Shown: piece by piece, positions 1-10,518 of the stretch
Numbering within the stretch: the stretch's first letter is position 1
Layout of the letters: each line of letters starts with the position of its first letter
Assembly (NCBI GenBank): GCA_036897485.1
Contig: JAYMTF010000069.1
Location: 1 to 59,466, forward strand
Length of the DNA stretch: 59,466 nt
DNA from: Pelargonium nanum
Lineage: Eukaryota; Streptophyta; Magnoliopsida; Geraniales; Geraniaceae
Direction: 5' to 3'
Position numbers and translations under genes: made by a program
The notes under the pieces: model-generated
Database searches by the model: none
Told to the model about the DNA's origin: nothing
What the model saw: only the letters and a program-made list of their open reading frames with translations

Positions 1-2
1 CA

Positions 3-77
3 AGAAGAGGGAGCGATTGGAAAATACCGCTGGACGACTACAACAAACTGTTTCTGTCAGCTTCGAGACAAAAATAG
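3..77 (+). CDS. possible C-terminal exon end of a gene cut by the left edge
   Basis: One frame reads from base 3 to a TAG at 75-77 and ends in residues like WKIPLDDYNKLFLSASRQK, which has the composition of a real protein C-terminus. The sequence after it turns AT-rich, and an AATAAA-type polyadenylation signal lies near 457, as expected for a 3' UTR. Two other frames are also open for about as long, and I recognise no family, so this is only a suggestion. The rest of the gene would lie left of the window. Confidence 0.25.
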   Translation, partial: RRGSDWKIPLDDYNKLFLSASRQK

Positions 78-967
78 CGCATCAGTGTGTTATTTTATGT
101 GATGATATTTCCTAAACTTGAGATTTGGTTAGTCAAGTTTTGTGATTCTTTTTTGTTTCTTAACATATATTACATTAAGTTTCTAAATGTATCTTTAACT
201 TTGTAATTTGCAAATTGATTTTTAGATTCTTTGAAGCAGTGCTTTTTATATTTCCCCGGTGAAAAATTAACGACAGATCATCAAGCATCGATGCGACGGA
301 GCTTCAACTTCTCTCTTCTATCTTGCATGGTTGATTCCCATGCCGTCTCTTTCTCGGTTGATTATTGGTGAATGATCCATATGCCTTGTTTGGGCTAGTT
401 TCCTCTCTCTCCAGTTTATTTGGGTGTCGTAATTATATATTCTCATTCGAACTTTTAATAAAAGTACCGTTTGTTTATCTAAAAAAAATATTTCCCCACT
501 GAAAAATTGACCATCATTTTAGTTACAATAACATAATCATGATATTAATAAAATAGCTAATCAACTAACATTGAGTTATTCTCGGAAACAAAAAGGTTAA
601 ACTGAAACATGGTGAATATAACTCTCATTCTCATCTATAAACTTTAAAAAAAAAAAATTCAAATGATGTAAGGGCTTTGAAAACTTGGATTTGATGATTA
701 TAATACGATTCTTGAAATATCTAGATATTGGATTTGATTCCATTCAATTCCAGAATTTCAAACGGAGAATATTCAATTAGTTATTCACTTTTTTTTTATT
801 TGAAACAAAATAAGCATTAATTTCATGAAGATCATAAACATATATAAAGAACTAAAAAGAAAGTTTTATATAGATATAACATACTCTGTGCAAAAATTAT
901 CAATCAAACTAATGATTCAAAAATGTCTGTATATGTAAACTATATTTGCTTAATTAGCAATTAACGT
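78..967. other. intergenic / 3' UTR space
   Basis: AT-rich sequence with short poly-A/T runs and no supported gene. It probably holds the 3' UTR of a gene to the left (AATAAA near 457) and the 3' UTR of the U-box gene that ends at 968. Confidence 0.6.
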
Positions 968-2200
968 TCACTTTATATATTTGGTTAGCAAATTAGAATT
1001 ACCAATGCAAGGTGAGCTCTTCCACTCCTCATAATGCGATCTTATGATTCCGCTAACCTTGTTCTTCAAATGCGCCGCGCACTCAACTTGCAGCATCGCC
1101 AGCAGTTTCATCACTGCCCCCACATTCAGCATCTCCAGCGCCACCATCTGGTTACACGAGTACTTGCAGATCGTCGACAATATCAAAATCGCCTGCTCGT
1201 CCGCCGCCGGCGACACTCTCAGCATCCTCTTCGCCACCACCGCAACGCCGGCCCCGTGGCTCAGAAACTCGGCCCTCCCGCTCGCGCAGCAGCACAGCTG
1301 AAACAGCGCTCCCAGCGCCAGCTCCGTCGTCTTCTGCTCCTCCGGGGCCGCCCGGAGCTCCAGCTCCACCGCCTCGAACACCGCCCCGGCCTCCACCGCC
1401 GCCGCCCGGTTCCTCCCCCACGGGCACGCGTGGATCATGATCCGGAGCGCCGCGTTGATCCCCTGCCGCGTGACCTCTTCGTCGCGAAGAACCGTTACGA
1501 TCCGTTTGAAAAACTCGGGGCGGAGCCGATCCAGGACGCCGGAGCTCGCGGACTCGACGATTTTTTGGATCACGCAGATTGCGTGTGATTTGAGGGACGC
1601 GCGATTTTCGGAGGGGACGGTTAAGGTCCACGTCAGCGACTCGATTATCATCAACTCGTTTTCCTCCGGGAGGAAGGTTGGAATATTCCGAACCAAATGT
1701 AGCGTCGTCACGGCCTCTTCGAGGCCGGGCACGTGACGGCCTTGGTTGTGGCACGTGACGACGAAGGAGATGAGGGCGTTTCCGATGCCGGCGTCGGCCA
1801 TGTGCTTCCGATTGCGCTCGTTCTCGGCGGCGAGAAGTTGGAGGTTTGTGAGGACGGTGAGCTGGAGGTGAGGGTTGTTGAGGTCTTTGAGGAGCTTGAT
1901 GACGTGGAGCTTCGTGAGAGGAGGTTTGGGGGTGGGGATACGGTCGACGCCGTGGTCGGCGTTTTGGGAGCACCAAGCCTGGATGAGGCGGCGGAGGTTG
2001 TGGTTGGGGGTTAGGTCGGAGTCCGGCGGGAGGTGCTGGTTGGTGACGGGACAGGTGGAGGAGTTGTCGGCGTCGAAAAGCCAGTGTTCGATGCTCTGGC
2101 GGTCGTAGGTTATGCCGGTGACGGCGGTCACCGGATCTTTCATGATCTGTAGAGAAATTGGACAGATAAAATACTCTGGAATTTCAATATCCATGTCCAT
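968..2200 (-). CDS. PUB23-like: U-box E3 ubiquitin ligase, PUB22/23/24 type
   Basis: Intronless 410-aa protein. Residues about 7-81 form a U-box (IPEYFICPISLQIMKDPVTA, then the CPVTNQ and LTPNHNLRRLIQ motifs); the rest is an armadillo-like helical region (for example residues around ERNRKHMADAG and ENRASLKSHAICVIQKIVES). In the family the U-box recruits the E2 and the ARM repeats bind substrate; Arabidopsis PUB22/23/24 dampen pattern-triggered immunity and drought signalling. I take the start at 2200 (MDMDIEIPEYF). The open frame extends to 2266, but only from a TTG, and a TATA box at 2276-2284 leaves no room for that start. The coding region is strikingly GC-rich compared with its flanks, which produces long antisense frames that are not genes. 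Lack of introns is typical for this subclass. Confidence 0.93.
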   Translation of the reverse strand: MDMDIEIPEYFICPISLQIMKDPVTAVTGITYDRQSIEHWLFDADNSSTCPVTNQHLPPDSDLTPNHNLRRLIQAWCSQNADHGVDRIPTPKPPLTKLHVIKLLKDLNNPHLQLTVLTNLQLLAAENERNRKHMADAGIGNALISFVVTCHNQGRHVPGLEEAVTTLHLVRNIPTFLPEENELMIIESLTWTLTVPSENRASLKSHAICVIQKIVESASSGVLDRLRPEFFKRIVTVLRDEEVTRQGINAALRIMIHACPWGRNRAAAVEAGAVFEAVELELRAAPEEQKTTELALGALFQLCCCASGRAEFLSHGAGVAVVAKRMLRVSPAADEQAILILSTICKYSCNQMVALEMLNVGAVMKLLAMLQVECAAHLKNKVSGIIRSHYEEWKSSPCIGNSNLLTKYIK

Positions 2201-2275
2201 ATATGAAAATCGAACAAGAACCAGAACCAGAACCAGAATCTCAGATATAAAGATATACACACACAAAAGTGTGTG

Positions 2276-2284
2276 TTTATATAT
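2276..2284 (-). promoter_or_regulatory. TATA box of the U-box gene
   Basis: On the minus strand it reads ATATATAAA, about 75 bp upstream of the ATG at 2200. This predicts a 5' leader of roughly 45 nt and excludes a start at 2266. The position is inferred from motif and spacing only. Confidence 0.55.
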
Positions 2285-5200
2285 GGAGCAGTGATTGAGT
2301 GTATTGTGAAAATAATGGAGTGTTTATATTTAGGTTAAGAAAATGGAATGAATTATGAGGAAGTTGGGGAGTTGGATGCAAAATTGGTAAGAGAAAGCGG
2401 CTGATTGATTGACAAACGTTAACGTAAATGGAGAGAGATAGGGATTGGAATGTGGGAGTGGTCGGTCTTGGAAGTTCTGTTGGCGCTGTGAAGGCGGTGG
2501 TGGTGCTGGTCATCGCTTATGGATTGTTCTGTTACTTTCGTTGTATTCATAATGTATCGTAAAGTGGATCCACTGGTCAAAGTTGAAAGTTTTGGTCTAA
2601 ATCCATATTCAAATATTATAACACTTATTATACAGTTTATTTTTTCTTCTTATGAAAGAGTAAGTGTTTGTTTGTGAGATCTAGTAGACTCGTGGAGAGT
2701 TATATGTTTGTATGAGACACGTGTACCTTCTAGATGGCATGTACGCCCTAAGAACATAAGCGCCTCCAAGACACGCATGCAACTCAAAGGCCTCCATAAG
2801 CATGCCCCTACTATTTAACTCCAACCCTTGTATCCCTATTCATCGATATGTCTAGGCTCTCGAAACTATTTTAGACAAGCCACATCTGATTGGTAATCTT
2901 GATCAAGATCCTCGTACTAGGCCTATGAGTAAATACGTATGGAGGCTTCAAGCATGGTATGCCCGGGCCATTAATCTCGTAATTTTGGTCCTCTGGGAAC
3001 CTCCAAGACCCTATCGCCTCAAGGACGATCTTAAAATTACTACGTCGTGTATGTGTCATGATGATAACATCATCGACACACCATCAACGAAACCCACGCC
3101 ACGTACATCATTGTGACGTTATTACCATATGTTATTATAATCAGCGTTCATAATCATAAAAGATTAGCTTAAACTAAGCAACGAATAATATGATGACAAC
3201 ATATTAAAAATACGAGTGAATTTAAATATGGTCTCATGTATTCACATTAGTCTGGTTTAACCCAAATGAAAAAGCTTGGTTCAAATTCCATTTATATATA
3301 TATATATATAACCCTGTAAAACCAATAGATCATGAACTCAAGTTACTTCTTGCTAATTTAGTTGAATTCACTGTCACTGATTATGTACTTTATCTAAATG
3401 AGTAGTTTTGATGTTTGATTTCAATGCATAATGTACACATGAATCTTAAGCCTATTCAACCATTAATTACCAGTCAACAAAGCAAAACCCAAGCACTTAA
3501 ATTTAACTGCCCTCCAATAACACGGGTTATAATCAAATTCAAATTGAATATCAATTCGAAACAAAATGAATAATTGCGAATCAAAATATAACATTTTTTC
3601 ATTTTAAAAATATCATTTTCATATGGTCAAAAATTCCAACTTGTAAGGAGTCATGGTGGGATCCATTTAATTTGTTGTAGTCATGGTCAAGGACATATAT
3701 GGAGTCAGCAGAAGGGTATACTTTACAGTCTACTCCGAACATATATATGACAAACAGAGCATTATAGTGAAATTTACCATACACCATTGCCACCATGTAG
3801 AGTGACTATTAAGTACATAAATTCTTGACTAATTGGCCTTCTCTGGCTATAATTTTTAGATTGTTTACTTCTCTCTTTCTAGTCTCCTTCTTCTACATAA
3901 ACATAGCGAGGTAATTTGTCTACGTTTATAAATTGTATTTCATTTCATTGAATTTGTCGACTTGATACAAAACTTATGTCATAGAGAGCGGGTTTGCTCC
4001 ATATCCCTAAGACAATACACAAACAAAGAACTCGATCATCAACTCTCTTTGTGTATATTCTCACGGAAATTTAGGTTGTCTTGTGTTATTTTGTGTATCA
4101 TTGGCCTAATCATTGAAATAGAAAAAGTAATACACAATTTGAAAGTTATCGATTGTTCACAGCAAATATAACACGTTTGTAACTTTAGCGTTGAGGTGAA
4201 AGACCGTTCATATCACATGAACAATTGTTCATCCCAGTAAATCCAGTAGTCAAAACTTTTTGACATTTCGAACGTTCATTATGATGATTTAAACGATAGT
4301 TCATATTTATAATGCACTTTACTTCAATTTTTTTGCTTCCTATTCTTCTATGAAGTTCTCCAACTCTTCTTTCCTATCACCAAAGTACATCTCGCATTAT
4401 TTTTTTTATTCAAAAACACCTCATTTGCTTAATAATTGTCTTCGTTAGTTATATGGTTAAACAAATATTGTTTCCTTAATTTGCTAATCTTCTCAGTCAA
4501 TGCAGGAGAAATTATTTGAATTTAATTATTTATATATCTTTTTTAAAAGTAAAATTCAGTCAACCCAATTTGTCTTATATATAGAGAAAAAGAAGAAGAA
4601 AACATTTATGCTCATCTGCTTACACTATACGTAGTTAGCTGGATCGATGAATGGAGTTTTCAAATGTGGAGCCAATTCCGTTTCCATCAAACTCTCTACT
4701 TTTTAATAATAGAATATGAAAATTTTGCTACTATTTTAGTTTATTATTTTTAGCGAAGAAATTAGTACACAGTCACAATTACAAGGACAAGTGGACGAAA
4801 AAAATTGTTGATTTATATATATATATATTGTACTAGAAAATACAAAAAATGACCTACCTGTGTACAAAATTTCTCAAATCAACTGTACGTATACATGATA
4901 TCATCACTATTGTCTAGTCTACTTATTATGTGAACCGCCAATTAATGAGCTTGTCAAATAAGTGGCTGAATGTTTGAATACAGAAATTTCTAGTACAAAC
5001 ATCGACTAAAAGTGTGATATATGAGTATTGAATATGCGTCACTTTGACTTGAGTCGAATAGACACGCTAGAAAATATTATCGTCTTTTTCACGTGTTAAG
5101 TTGAATACAAGAAATGTTTAAAGTAACATATTGTTAAACGGAAATTCTAAATGTGTTTCGAGTATATTGCCTTTGTAGCTTGCTATAGGAAGCCATACTT

Positions 5201-5613
5201 CTAATGACATAGCATAAATTAGAATTTTATTGTTAAGTGAAATTTTTATTTATAACCAATACCAAATCGATATAAATTTAATTTGTACTAACCTAGCTCT
5301 CTTGAACAAACCTTCATGATGTGCTCGAACAATCAAAAGACAACACCGCACTATTCATACATAAAAATCTGGTTAGAGGACCTAAATTGGGAGCCAAAAA
5401 AATTCAAACAAGAAAGGAGGAGACAATAACCAAATCAAACTCACCTATTTCATTCAAAAAAATATTGTGAAGATACAAAAAGATCAAATAAGGCTACACG
5501 CAACAAAATCAAAATATCACTCTTTTCGTCTCAATGTAAGTACCGCTACAAGAGAATTAAATGTTCTAAGCTTTCGTCATAAACTACAAACGGGCATAGG
5601 GTGTGTGCAATAT
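2285..5613. other. gene-free stretch with unclassified repeat-like sequence
   Basis: No supported gene. The first few hundred bases are the U-box promoter. A less AT-rich block at about 2690-3115 (containing GACACGTGTACC and GCCTCCAAGACACG) looks like decayed transposon sequence but I cannot classify it. A (TA)n run lies at about 3294-3310. The remainder is AT-rich with only short random frames. Confidence 0.5.
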
Positions 5614-5639
5614 TTAACTATTAAAACTCAAGTTGAAGA

Positions 5640-6221
5640 CGTGAAAAAAATACGATTTTTCGATCCATTCCCTCTTCGGTTTCGGGACAGATTTAGGGTT
5701 CTTCCTCTCCCACTCCCTCCTCTCTTCCTCTGTCATGTCCCTTACTCTCTCAACCTCTAACCTCACTTTCAAGATAGCTTCTCTGTCTTCTCTATCTCTC
5801 TTGATTCTACCAGATTCTCTGGCTTCCAAGCTTCATAATCAGTAGCTTCATTGACCTCATCACCAGTATCTACATGATCAACAACTATATTTGCCTCCAC
5901 TTGATCCATATTCATCTGATCTCCTCAACCACTATTTTCTTCGTCTCAATCTTCCTTTCCTCTAACCTCCGCTTCGCTGATTCCTCGAGAGCTAGTTCTT
6001 GCGCGTCAAGACGCTCACGTTCAGCTAAGGGCCTCATTATCAAAATTTGCTTTAGGCCACATGAAACGTTGGGCCGCCCCTGCTTCCATGTCTCCATCTT
6101 CATTGGCATGATCAGTAGCCCACTCAAGAGCCTTACCGGTCCAATACCGACAAATTTTGGATCTAATCGCCATAGGAACAGCTTTCTCTGTTTTGATTTG
6201 ATTTATCAAATTAAGCTTCAC
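5640..6221 (-). pseudogene. decayed MFAP1 (spliceosomal microfibril-associated protein 1) pseudogene
   Basis: Three blocks of MFAP1-like protein lie in order on the minus strand but in different frames. The N-terminal block (about 6185-6070) reads CRYWTGKALEWATDHANEDG, like the MFAP1 RYWPGKAPEWA..EDGD motif. A central block (about 6030-5915) reads AERERLDAQELALEESAKRR and then LEERKIETKKIVVEEIR. A C-terminal block (about 5829-5640) reads IKRDREDREA, then ERVRDMTEEERREWERKNPK. MFAP1 is a conserved spliceosome component. Here roughly 200 residues between the first two blocks are missing, a stop follows EEIR, and frame changes separate the blocks, so no full protein can be made. The lack of introns between blocks fits a processed copy, though I see no poly-A tail. 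Family assignment is from remembered MFAP1 motifs. Confidence 0.75.
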
Positions 6222-6422
6222 AACAACAGTTTATGTAGGAGTAGTAACAAGTAATGAAGAGAATAGGAAATAATGTTGTGTAAAACTTGTTGTACAAGCA
6301 ACCAAACCAATCAACACCTTTTCTAATTTCTTGAACATCACGTCAATAGACAGGCCCAAACTTTTGATGGGCTCGAATAGTTTGGGCCGATAATATATTT
6401 TCTAACATAGGGCCCATTATAG

Positions 6423-6431
6423 TATATATAT
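6423..6431 (+). promoter_or_regulatory. TATA box of the BTB/POZ gene
   Basis: TATATATAT followed about 45 bp later by a GA-rich leader (about 6474-6506) typical of plant 5' UTRs. The leader probably splices from the donor at about 6598 (ACAAG|GTTCAC) to an acceptor shortly before the ATG at 7690. Spacing and motif only. Confidence 0.45.
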
Positions 6432-6970
6432 CCCAACTTGATCATATTTAGATTTTAGATCAGTTGGCTCCAGAGAGAGAAGAGAGAGAGAGTGTGAGAG
6501 AGAGAGCGCTTTACTCTGTTCTTGGCTGATTGGAGAATCGAAGAGATCTGTTCGTCTACATTCCAACCAGGAACCAGAAAAATTAGGAACAAGACAAGGT
6601 TCACTTCATTTTCTTCTTGTATCATTTTTGCTATTATTGATTTTATATGCGTATCTACAATTTTCTTGATTACTTCTCTTCCAGTTTTTCCATTCTGAGT
6701 TCTTCTTTTGCTCGCTTTATTTCCGAAATATTTTGGTGTTTGTTTGTTTCTTGGAATAGGCTTTGATTACTCATCTTTTTCCGCTCTCGGAGCTTCGTTC
6801 TGTGATATTTGTAAAATTTAGTTTTGGAAATTTTCTATTTCAGAATCATCATTACGTGTTTCTTGTTCTTTTTTACTTCTTCTTGTTAAGCTTTCGGATT
6901 TGCTTCAAAATGTTGTTAATTTTGGGAAGAAGCAAATGGATTTGGTCATTTGTGTAGTGGGTAGATTTTA

Positions 6971-7105
6971 AAGAAATGTGGGTTTGGGGATAAATTTGGT
7001 AATTTGGGCAGTGTGAGAAGATGATAAAGAAATGTGGGTTTGGGTATAGATTTGGTACTTTGGGTTGTGTAAGAAGATGGTGAAGAAATGTGGGTTTGTG
7101 AAGAA
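6971..7105 (+). repeat. 56-bp tandem repeat in the BTB gene's 5' leader intron
   Basis: AAGAAATGTGGGTTTG recurs at 6971, 7027 and 7083, a 56-bp period. There are two full units and a partial third; a weaker relative precedes them at about 6927. Units share TTTGGTA.TTTGGG and GTGT.AGAAGATG. Confidence 0.8.
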
Positions 7106-7689
7106 GGGTCAGAATGCTATTGCCCACTTGATGTATTAATTTCATTTGCGCTACCCTTGGTTGCTCAATTTTGTCTGCGCCTTGGTTATTTGTTTTCTGT
7201 TTAATGCAGCTCATGTGTTTGTATATTTGCCTGAAAGAGACCGAATCTTGATATCTGCCTTTTCTTGGTCTTGTTGGTTGTACATTTTAGGTGAACGTTT
7301 AAATGAGAAACTTTCCTTTTCAGATTAAATCGATATAAGGTTACGCAACTTGCCTTGGAATTGAATTCTTATAACTAGAAGCACATGTTGGTACCTGCCT
7401 TTTTGTTGCAACTTGATAATAGTTGGGTGGCATCAGTGGTTTTGTTGCAAGAACTATACTGAGTTTGTCCGTTCTAGAAACTTTGAGACCATATTGGAAT
7501 TTTGTATGCCCGTTACATTAGTCATTGCACTCTCATCTACCACTGTATTTGTCACTCAAGTTTCAGTAGAATTTTTGTATGGATTAGTCATTATGTTTGG
7601 GTTTAATCTTTCTAATCTTTATTGTAGATTCTCTTTCACCCAGGCGACATGATGCATAGAAGATATACACAGTAGTTCTCGCTGCTTCA

Positions 7690-9355
7690 ATGGAGTCTTC
7701 TGTAAGTTGTTTCCTGTAATGTTCATCATTTATCTTGACCAAAGCAAAGGAAAATTGGAGACTTTTGGTTCTCTTTTGTTTATTAGGTGTTTAGCTGAAT
7801 CAGCTTAATACAGTCACATCAATGATTTTTTTGGTACAGCTAACCATGTTTTCTTACAATTCTGTCCCACAGTCAATATTAAAGCCCCCAAGTTAATACC
7901 GCCTTACTAACATGCCAATAAGTGGTCAACCCTTCCCCAAAATGTTCATACTAACTACTCTGTGATCTACCTTTTTTCGCTTTTCTTAAGCTTTTTTTAT
8001 CTTTGTTTCAGGGTTTCGAAGAAAACGCTCCCAGTCCGATTGGTGACCAATCAACTAGTGATATTTTTGTGATTGGTGACCGACCAACTAGTGATGTTGT
8101 CGTGAGGTTACGAACTCAAGATGGGCGAGATGAGTGGTTATACTGTCACTCCGAGATCATTGTAGAAAAGAGCAAGTATTGTGCTGAGCGTCTATCTGAC
8201 AGTTGGCCAACATGTCAAATCCTTGACTCACGCAACTGTGTTGAGGTTTACTGCGAAGAGTCAGACTTTGACCACCATGTTAATGTTTTGCGTCTTTTGT
8301 ATGATGTTATAGATGGCTCAACGTGTGACTTGTGTCATGGTGTCAAAAATACCCTTGGCACTCTCCGAGTTGCTGTGAAGCTTGGGTGCCCAGAAATTAT
8401 TGCTGCTTGTGTCAGCTACTTGGAAGCAGTACCCTGGGAAGAGGCTGAAGAGGAGGAGATTCTCAAAACTATACCAGGCATGGGAGTAGAAGTGGAGCCT
8501 ATTCTCGCACGTCTCCTACCAGTCAACTCATCAGCTATTATGGGTATTTTTCTTTCAGCTATCCGATTTGCCACGTCATCGCCTCCTCATTCCATGAATG
8601 ATCTCAAAATTTCAGCCCAAGAGCAGCTTGAATACATGCTAACAGAAGATGATGATGTTCCTCTATTAACAGCTGACGATGAGATCAAATCTGTGGTGAA
8701 AGACTGTGTGAAGCAATTATTTGCCAGGTTCAACACTCTATTAGAATCTTTGGTACGCGAGTCTAAGGAATCAGCTTCTGAGGCAGGGCAAATGCAATTA
8801 TTTCAGTCTCATATATCAGATTTTTCTTGGGCATGTCAAATGCTTACTAAACTGGAAAGTATGAGGGAATTCGTAAACAGTTGGGCAGATGGATCAGATA
8901 AGATTGTCAAGGTTATCGAGCAAGCAAGTGCGACAAAAGAAATGATTGGAACAAAGCTGAAGGTTGTTGAGGTCGCTGCAAAGGTTTTAGAGGCAATAGG
9001 GTATGGGAGTGTGATCTTGCCAACTGCAAAACGGCTTTACATGGTGAAAGTGTGGCTTCCATTTGTTAGGGCGATGAAACCTGTGTTTGATTCCATTACT
9101 AACGAAGAAGAAATCCAAGCACTTAAATTCGATGGTGAGCTGTGGCAAGCCTTGGAGTCCACATTTGTTTCGATTATACTTGCATTGCCATCAGGGGAGC
9201 AGGCAGATATTTTGAAGGAATGGTTGGGAAGCGAGCACGTCCGATATCCAGACCTAACGGAAGCATTTGAAGTGTGGTGTTACAGGACCAAGGTTGCCAA
9301 GAGAAGACTAGCATTAGTAGAGGATAGCATGCAGGGTATGACCAATACTTCATGA
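7690..9355 (+). CDS. BTB/POZ domain protein, At3g05675-like
   Basis: Two coding exons, 7690-7701 and 8012-9355, give 451 aa. Exon 1 encodes only MESS; the donor is TCT|GTAAGT and the acceptor TTTCAG|GGT. Without that tiny exon the main frame has only a TTG start at 8003. Residues about 27-135 form the BTB/POZ fold (SDVVVRLRTQ, WLYCHSEIIVEKSKYC, VLRLLYDVIDG). A long helical C-terminal region follows, with the family's SWACQML and VWCYRTKVAKRR motifs. BTB proteins of this kind are thought to be Cullin-3 E3 adaptors, but the substrate is unknown. The gene converges on the BEL1-like gene, with 3' ends 726 bp apart. The N-terminus contains an imperfect 36-nt tandem duplication (8040-8063 and 8076-8099). 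Confidence 0.88.
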
Positions 9356-10081
9356 ATCATCATTCATTTGATTTTCTCATGCTTTTGATACAAACCAAAC
9401 CCTTTCATAATATGACAAACTTCAGGAGCTTGATTTAGATGGGAACATATTCTCAAGACAGGGATGTTAGAATTAGTAAGCTCTTGAGTTCTTATCAGCC
9501 TGACAATGCAGTTGTAGGTAGGCCCTGTAAATTTTCTGGTGCCAAGTCTGGTAAATTTGTAAATTTTTTGTGATACTAGCTACTAAAAGAGATTGTTTCA
9601 GGCTATGATGCCCAACTCTACCATGTAACATGGCTTTATGAATCAGTTCAAATGCAGAATTTGATATGGGTTATTTTTGTTTCTCCAAATTTCGGTTCAT
9701 TAGACAACATTAAATCACATATCCATAATCCATACAATCAACTTACATTTCTTCAGAAATTATAATCAACATAAATTGCTATATATAGTTACATATACCC
9801 CAAATACCTGACTTTTCTGAACATATATATCAGATCCCATCTAATCCATCCCCAAAACTTACAAAAATAATATACAATCCTCAACCATGTGGTCTTAAAT
9901 CCTACGGCTGTCTAAGAACTCAAATGGTCCTATCCAAAGTATAAGCCTATACTAAGTAAATTTTCTTTCTTTACACTACCATATGCATTTTCCTTGGTCC
10001 TATATACCAAATAGCAATATAGATGAAGAAAGAAAGAAAATGTGCAGGAATAGCTACTAATGCCAGTTTCATAGCTGGGTC
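9356..10081. other. 3' UTRs between convergent genes
   Basis: Space between the BTB stop and the BEL1-like stop. A short open stretch after TTCAG at 9426 (ELDLDGNIFSRQGC) cannot be joined in frame to the BTB gene using its GT donor at 9336. Nothing else is seen. Confidence 0.6.
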
Positions 10082-10487
10082 TCAGGCTACGAAATCGGGC
10101 AACAATTGTGCTGCAAACCTCTTCCGGTTCTGAATGTTGATGGTGTCGTAAGCAGACGAAGAATGAGGTGTGGAAGTGGTAATGACATGACCAAATTGAT
10201 CACTTGGCTCTCCCAATTGACTGATATTTTGGTTCTGAAGAAAACTCTGGTTGGTTCCTGATAAGGAGAGGTTGTTTTCACAGTGTGGCAGGCCTAGAGT
10301 GAGTGAAACACCATTTCCTGAAAACCTTGGTGTGTACTGCTGATCACTAGTGTCAAACCTGCCAATTTCCCCAATTGGGTATTGCCCGAAACCTCCGATG
10401 AAGTTGGCTGGCCCTCCGCCCGTCATGGAGGAATACTCATTTCTGCCTTGCCTCTCATTCCCTCCAAACTTCATAGAAAACATGTTA

Positions 10488-10518
<31 letters not shown>

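Noticed and set aside
1034-1976. Long open frames overlapping the U-box gene on both strands
   Set aside because: They are rich in Arg, Pro and Ala from antisense or shifted reading of a GC-rich gene, and none shows a domain.
9426-9470. Possible third coding exon of the BTB gene (ELDLDGNIFSRQGC)
   Set aside because: The only GT donor nearby (9336) leaves phase 1, and joining to 9426 gives a stop after two codons.
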